64,000 nt of DNA from NCBI RefSeq assembly GCF_008704555.1, contig NZ_CP023702.1:3782001-3846000 (forward strand), given 5' to 3'. Of the stretch, positions 60,303 to 64,000 are shown piece by piece. Numbering within the stretch: position 1 is the first letter of the stretch; every line of letters starts with the position of its first letter. Under the pieces are notes generated by a model. The model did no database searches and was not told the DNA's origin. It saw nothing but the letters and a program-made list of their open reading frames with translations. Made by a program: the position numbers and the translations under genes. The DNA comes from Streptomyces nitrosporeus (GTDB lineage Bacteria; Actinomycetota; Actinomycetes; Streptomycetales; Streptomycetaceae).

Positions 60303-61793
60303 TTACTGCTTACCGCACTGCTGGGCCAGCTTCGTCTCTTCCTCCGAGAGGCTGGGGCCGGGAGTGGGGGTCGCGGTCTTCTCGGACTTCTCGGGCTTCT
60401 CGGGCTTCTCGGCGGACGGAGTGGCGGCCTCGCTGTCGGCGGCTTCCTTCTGCTTCTGGGCCTTGGCCTCGGCGGCGCGGCGCTGTGCGTCCTTCTCGCA
60501 GGCGGTCGCCTGCAGTTCGAGTCTGCCGACCTTCGCGCGGGCGTCCTCGATGTTGCCCGCGGTGATGGTCGCCTCGACCTGCTTGCGCTGGTAGGGCGGG
60601 AGGTACTTGAGTTCGATCTCGGTGCTCTCCTCGACCTTGGAGAGCGATACCCAGCCGAGGTCCTGGCTGATCCCGCGGAACAGCGCGACGTTGTCGCCCT
60701 TGGTGCCGACGTAGAACTGCGTCTGGGTCCAGCGGTAGCCGCCGTAGACCCCGCCGCCGATGACGGCCAGGGCCAGCACGGTGTAGAGCGACCGCTTCAG
60801 CCATCTGCGGCCGCCGCGGGGCTTGGCGAAGTCGTCGTCGGTGTACGAGCTGAAGGCGTCGTCGGGGCCGGGGCCGTACCCGAGGTCACCGCCGCTGCCG
60901 GGCGGCCCGAAGCCTCCGGAGGGCGGCGGGACGGGACGGCCGAGGCCGGCCGCGCGCCCGGCGGGCGTCTCCATGGCCCGGCCGTCGCCCAGCTGGGCGG
61001 CCTGGTTCTCGGCGACCGCGCCGACGACGACGGGGCTGTCGTTGAGCTGCCCGGCCAGGGTGTCGCCGCTGTCGACGTCCAGGACGTCCGCGACGATGCA
61101 GGTGATGTTGTCGGGGCCGCCGCCGCGCAGGGCGAGCTGGATGAGCTCCTGGATGGTCTCCTGCGGGCCCTGGTAGCTGGCCAGGGTCTCTTCCATCGTC
61201 TGGTGCGAGACCACGCCGGAGAGGCCGTCGGAGCAGATCAGGTAGCGGTCCCCGGCCCGGACCTCGCGGATGGAGAGGTCGGGCTCCACGTGGTCGCCGC
61301 TGCCCAGGGCCCGCATCAGCAGGGAGCGCTGCGGGTGGGTGGTGGCCTCCTCCTCGGTGATCCGGCCCTCGTCGACGAGACGCTGCACCCAGGTGTGGTC
61401 CTGGGTGATCTGCGTCAGCACACCGTCGCGCAGCAGGTAGGCGCGCGAGTCGCCGACGTGGACCAGCCCGAGGCGCTGACCGGTCCAGAGCAGGGCGGTG
61501 AGCGTGGTGCCCATGCCCTCCAGCTGGGGGTCCTCCTCGACCATCACGCGCAGCTGGTCGTTGGCCCGCTGGACCGCCGTACCGAGCGAGGTGAGGATGT
61601 CGGAGCCCGGGACGTCGTCGTCGAGCTGGACGAGGGTGGAGATCACCTCGGAACTGGCGACCTCACCGGCCGCCTGTCCGCCCATGCCGTCGGCGATCGC
61701 GAGGAGGCGGGGACCGGCGTAACCCGAGTCCTCGTTGCCCTCGCGGATCATTCCCTTGTGCGATCCGGCGGCGAAGCGCAGGGACAAGCTCAT
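60303..61793 (-). CDS. pstP: PP2C-family Ser/Thr phosphatase
   Basis: 496 aa from ATG 61793 with GGGAGAGG upstream; the frame is open earlier. PP2C motifs are GMIREGNEDSGYAG, ADGMGGQAAGE, HVGDSRAYLLRDG and GGGPDNITCIVADV, with the metal-binding Asp residues intact. A disordered linker, a basic membrane segment (LYTVLALAVIGGGVYGGYRW, about 348) and an extracytoplasmic part rich in Lys/Glu/Pro repeats follow. It reverses PknB phosphorylation; located in the same operon. Confidence 0.95.
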   Translation of the reverse strand: MSLSLRFAAGSHKGMIREGNEDSGYAGPRLLAIADGMGGQAAGEVASSEVISTLVQLDDDVPGSDILTSLGTAVQRANDQLRVMVEEDPQLEGMGTTLTALLWTGQRLGLVHVGDSRAYLLRDGVLTQITQDHTWVQRLVDEGRITEEEATTHPQRSLLMRALGSGDHVEPDLSIREVRAGDRYLICSDGLSGVVSHQTMEETLASYQGPQETIQELIQLALRGGGPDNITCIVADVLDVDSGDTLAGQLNDSPVVVGAVAENQAAQLGDGRAMETPAGRAAGLGRPVPPPSGGFGPPGSGGDLGYGPGPDDAFSSYTDDDFAKPRGGRRWLKRSLYTVLALAVIGGGVYGGYRWTQTQFYVGTKGDNVALFRGISQDLGWVSLSKVEESTEIELKYLPPYQRKQVEATITAGNIEDARAKVGRLELQATACEKDAQRRAAEAKAQKQKEAADSEAATPSAEKPEKPEKSEKTATPTPGPSLSEEETKLAQQCGKQ

Positions 61794-61934
61794 GCGCACC
61801 TCTCCCGTCGGCTCGCCGGTCGACTGTCGCGCCAGCCGGTCTCGAGCCACACTGCCCACCCTCCGGTCGGGAGCCGGACGGGGTCCAGGGTCAGGACCGC
61901 CGCGGCTCGCTCGCTCCGCTCGCTCATTGTCGTA

Positions 61935-62450
61935 CTACTTCCGCAGCTCGATGACGGTCTTGCCGATGCGGATCGGCGCGCCCAGCGGAATCGGTGTCGG
62001 TGTGGTGAGCCGGGTCCGGTCGAGATAGGTGCCGTTGGTGGACCCGAGGTCCTCGACGATCCACTGGCCGTCCCGGTCCGGGTAGATCCTGGCATGCCTG
62101 CTGGAGGCGTAGTCGTCGTCCAGCACGATCGTCGAGTCATGGGCGCGGCCCAGGGTGATGGTCTGCCCCTGGAGTGCGACCGTGGTGCCGGTCAGCGTGC
62201 CTTCGGAGACGACCAGTTTGGTGGGCGCGCCGCGCCGCTGGCGCCCGGACTGCTGGCGCTGCGGCGGCGGTGCCGCGGCCTGCCGGCCGCCCTGCTGCGG
62301 ACGGGCGTCGCTCACCGTGCGGCGTGAGCCGCGCTGTGTGACACGCGTGCCGAACAGGTCGCTGCGGATGACCTGTACGGCCACGATCACGAACAGCCAC
62401 AGAACAGCCAGGAAACCTAGCCGCATGACCGTGAGGGTCAGCTCTGACAT
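61935..62450 (-). CDS. fhaB: FHA-domain membrane protein FhaB-like
   Basis: 171 aa. An N-terminal membrane segment (MRLGFLAVLWLFVIVAVQVI) and a short polar linker precede a complete FHA domain (LGRAHDSTIVLDDDYASSRH, VEDLGSTNGTYLD, IRIGKTVIELRK) for phosphothreonine binding. Mycobacterial FhaB/FipA bridges FtsZ and FtsQ. It follows fhaA after 10 nt. Confidence 0.94.
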   Translation of the reverse strand: MSELTLTVMRLGFLAVLWLFVIVAVQVIRSDLFGTRVTQRGSRRTVSDARPQQGGRQAAAPPPQRQQSGRQRRGAPTKLVVSEGTLTGTTVALQGQTITLGRAHDSTIVLDDDYASSRHARIYPDRDGQWIVEDLGSTNGTYLDRTRLTTPTPIPLGAPIRIGKTVIELRK

Positions 62451-62460
62451 TGCCCCCGCT

Positions 62461-63321
62461 TCACCCTTCGGCTTGCCGGTAAACGATGGTGGTGCTGCCC
62501 ACGACGATCCGCGAGCCGTCGCGGAGCGTAGCGCGGGTGGTGTGCTGCCCGTCCACCACGATGCCGTTGGTGGACCCGAGGTCCTGGATCGTCGAGGGCG
62601 TTCCGGTCCGGATCTCGCAGTGCCGGCGCGATACGCCGGGGTCGTCGATCCGCACGTCGGCGTCGGTGCTCCGGCCCATCACCAACGTCGGGCGGGAGAT
62701 CTGGTGGCGGGTGCCGTTGATCTCGATCCAGCGCCGCACCTGGGCGTCCGGCGCGGGGCCGGGCGCGGGCTGCGCGCGCCAGTCGCCGGCCGGTCCGCCC
62801 GAGCGTGCGCCCGGCGGCGGGGCCGCGGGCATGGGCGGGGCGGCGGCGGGCGGGTAGCCGTAACCGCCGGGCGCCTGCGGGGCGCCGGGGCGGTTCGGCT
62901 GGGCGTAGGGAGCGGGGGCGGCCTGCTGGCCTCCCTGTTGTGACGAACTCGACGCCAGCGTGCGGCTGCGGACGCGGTAGAGACCCGTGTCCAGGTCGTC
63001 CGCCTTCTCCAGGTGGACCTTGATGGGGCCCATGAAGGTGTACCGCTGCTGCTTGGCGTAGTCCCGGACCAGTCCGGACAGTTCGTCGCCGAGCTGGCCG
63101 GAGTAGGGGCTGAGGCGTTCGTAGTCCGGCGTGCTGAGTTCGACGATGAAGTCGTTGGGTACGACGGTCCGCTCGCGGTTCCAGATCGTCGCGTTGTTGT
63201 CGCATTCGCGCTGCAGGGCACCGGCGATCTCTACCGGCTGCACCTCGGACTTGAAGACCTTGGCGAAGGTGCCATTGACCAGACCTTCGAGACGCTGCTC
63301 GAAACGCTTCATGACTCCCAT
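62461..63321 (-). CDS. fhaA: FHA-domain protein FhaA-like
   Basis: 286 aa from ATG 63321 with GGAGGAGGTG upstream; the frame is open further upstream without coding character. An N-terminal DUF3662 domain (GVMKRFEQRLEGLVNGTFAK, EVQPVEIAGALQRECD, PNDFIVELSTPDYERL) is followed by a Pro/Ala/Gln linker and a C-terminal FHA domain (LVMGRSTDADVRIDDPGVSR, IQDLGSTNGIVVDGQ). In Mycobacterium FhaA binds the phosphorylated MviN pseudokinase and regulates peptidoglycan synthesis; here that partner is the gene at 13899-15596. It leads the operon running to pknB. Confidence 0.95.
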   Translation of the reverse strand: MGVMKRFEQRLEGLVNGTFAKVFKSEVQPVEIAGALQRECDNNATIWNRERTVVPNDFIVELSTPDYERLSPYSGQLGDELSGLVRDYAKQQRYTFMGPIKVHLEKADDLDTGLYRVRSRTLASSSSQQGGQQAAPAPYAQPNRPGAPQAPGGYGYPPAAAPPMPAAPPPGARSGGPAGDWRAQPAPGPAPDAQVRRWIEINGTRHQISRPTLVMGRSTDADVRIDDPGVSRRHCEIRTGTPSTIQDLGSTNGIVVDGQHTTRATLRDGSRIVVGSTTIVYRQAEG

Positions 63322-63636
63322 GGGGCACCTCCTCCGGTGTGGTCGTCCCTGTACTGCTTGCTGATCGTATCCACGCGTGGGGAAATCAGCTGGTTCCCCT
63401 TGTCCGTGCGGTGGATGAGTGTCACCCCTCACACGGATCGTAGAGGTGGCCTCCTGCCAGTGTCCCGCACTCCGGGCGCACTCAGAAGGAGTGGGGGCGG
63501 GCTCGTGGGGTTCCCGCTTCCCTCCGTGGGTCCCGCGAAACAACGGATGTGATTCCACCCCCGCCGACGTGCTAATCTTCCGGATGTCGCCAGGGGCTCG
63601 CACCGAAAGGTGAGAGGGCCTGGAAACACCACTCAT
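63322..63636. other. Intergenic region upstream of fhaA and tRNA-Leu
   Basis: 315 nt without a supportable gene. TAATCT at 63573-63578 is a probable tRNA-Leu -10, identical to the tRNA-Ile one, but no -35 is obvious. The fhaA promoter on the other strand was not identified. Confidence 0.5.
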
Positions 63637-63719
63637 GCGCGAGTGGCGGAACGGCAGACGCGCTGGCTTCAGGTGCCAGTGTCCTAACGGACGTGGGGGT
63701 TCAAATCCCCCCTCGCGCA
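63637..63719 (+). tRNA. tRNA-Leu (anticodon CAG)
   Basis: 83 nt with the long variable arm of class II tRNAs. Acceptor GCGCGAG pairs with CTCGCGC, anticodon CAG at 63670-63672 within CTGGC/GCCAG, T-arm GGTTCAAATCC. The 3' CCA is not encoded. Confidence 0.98.
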
Positions 63720-63760
63720 CAGGTCGGACACCGATGAGGTGTCCTGGCAGTACCGACGGG

Positions 63761-63792
63761 AAGGTCGGCACCGAGATATCGGTGCCGACCTT
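63761..63792 (+). terminator. tRNA-Leu terminator
   Basis: 14-bp perfect stem (63761-63774 with 63779-63792), 4-nt loop, followed by TTTT (63791-63794). Confidence 0.92.
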
Positions 63793-63925
63793 TTCGCTGT
63801 ACCCGGAGGCTCGGGGGCCGGGCGTGTCCGGGCCGGGCGGACGGGTTGTGGGGACGGTCACACGGGAGCGCCGGCGACCGCCGCGGGGCGGCCGCCGAGC
63901 GTCCGAGGCCGTCATGGGCGTCTCG

Positions 63926-64000
63926 TCACCGGATGCGGAGGTGGTCGAGGTACGACCGCACGTTGCGCCGGGTCTCGGCGACGCTGTCGCCGCCGAACTT
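63926..64000 (-). CDS. 3' end of an unidentified gene (5' part outside window)
   Basis: The minus frame reads KFGGDSVAETRRNVRSYLDH then LRIR and stops at 63928-63926. Codon use fits local genes. Only 24 residues are visible, and I do not recognise the family. Confidence 0.45.
   Translation of the reverse strand, partial: KFGGDSVAETRRNVRSYLDHLRIR

Noticed and set aside
63929..64000. KFGGDSVAE at the right edge resembles the aspartokinase KFGGTSVA motif
   Set aside because: The motif belongs at an N-terminus, but here it lies 24 residues before a stop, so the resemblance is probably accidental.
1..64000. CRISPR array, rRNA operon, prophage or integrated element
   Set aside because: No regularly spaced repeats, rRNA sequence, integrase or phage genes seen; the three tRNA genes show no adjoining integrase or direct-repeat att site.

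Overview
The window is a high-GC actinobacterial chromosome segment that almost certainly comes from a Streptomyces. It carries the chromosomal replication origin (intergenic, about 28640-29240) and the conserved gene order on both sides of it. GTG and TTG starts are frequent, genes are joined by 4-bp stop/start overlaps, and lineage markers are present (DLW-39, DUF5324, DUF6344, tandem class E sortases, a SapA-like secreted protein). Gene assignments rest on reading the translated sequences; no database search was run.

Left arm (1-26055). It begins with the start of a membrane glycosyltransferase, a large bifunctional penicillin-binding protein, a PadR regulator behind a perfect 31-bp operator-like palindrome, inositol-1-phosphate synthase, an MFS transporter and the CCA-adding enzyme. 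Then comes the cell-wall/redox block DUF6049 - murJ - pseudokinase - sigM - rsmA - trxB - trxA, with a textbook SigR promoter ahead of trxB. A GNAT gene is followed by a minus-strand block leading back from the origin: rpmH, rnpA, yidD, yidC, jag, rsmG, parA, parB. Six perfect parS sites lie in this arm (7547-22322); two are centres of 32-bp perfect palindromes.

Origin (26056-29408). dnaA, then a 1.2-kb intergenic region with a strong dnaA terminator, 24-bp tandem repeats, about 19 DnaA boxes and a CTA-trinucleotide run beside the last boxes that resembles a DnaA-trio unwinding element, then dnaN.

Right arm (29409-64000). dnaN, gnd, recF, dciA (DUF721), gyrB, gyrA, DUF3566, tRNA-Ile(GAT), small secreted or membrane proteins, a Ser/Thr kinase, an HTH protein, tRNA-Ala(TGC), DUF5324, cyclophilin, rhomboid protease, a second DnaA-box cluster, crgA, DUF881, a small membrane protein, a TrpG/PabA-type amidotransferase and two class E sortases. 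A roughly 3-kb accessory insert (SapA-like protein, lipoprotein, I36-type inhibitor, IS5-type transposase remnant) separates these from the minus-strand growth/division operon pknB - pbpA - ftsW - pstP - fhaB - fhaA. The window closes with tRNA-Leu(CAG) and the 3' end of an unidentified gene.

Together the genes couple replication initiation (DnaA, DnaN, DciA, gyrase), origin segregation (ParAB-parS), membrane protein insertion (YidC/YidD), thiol redox control (SigR-type promoter, Trx) and cell-wall growth under Ser/Thr phosphorylation (PknB, PstP, FhaA/B, MurJ with its detached pseudokinase, PBPs, FtsW, CrgA).
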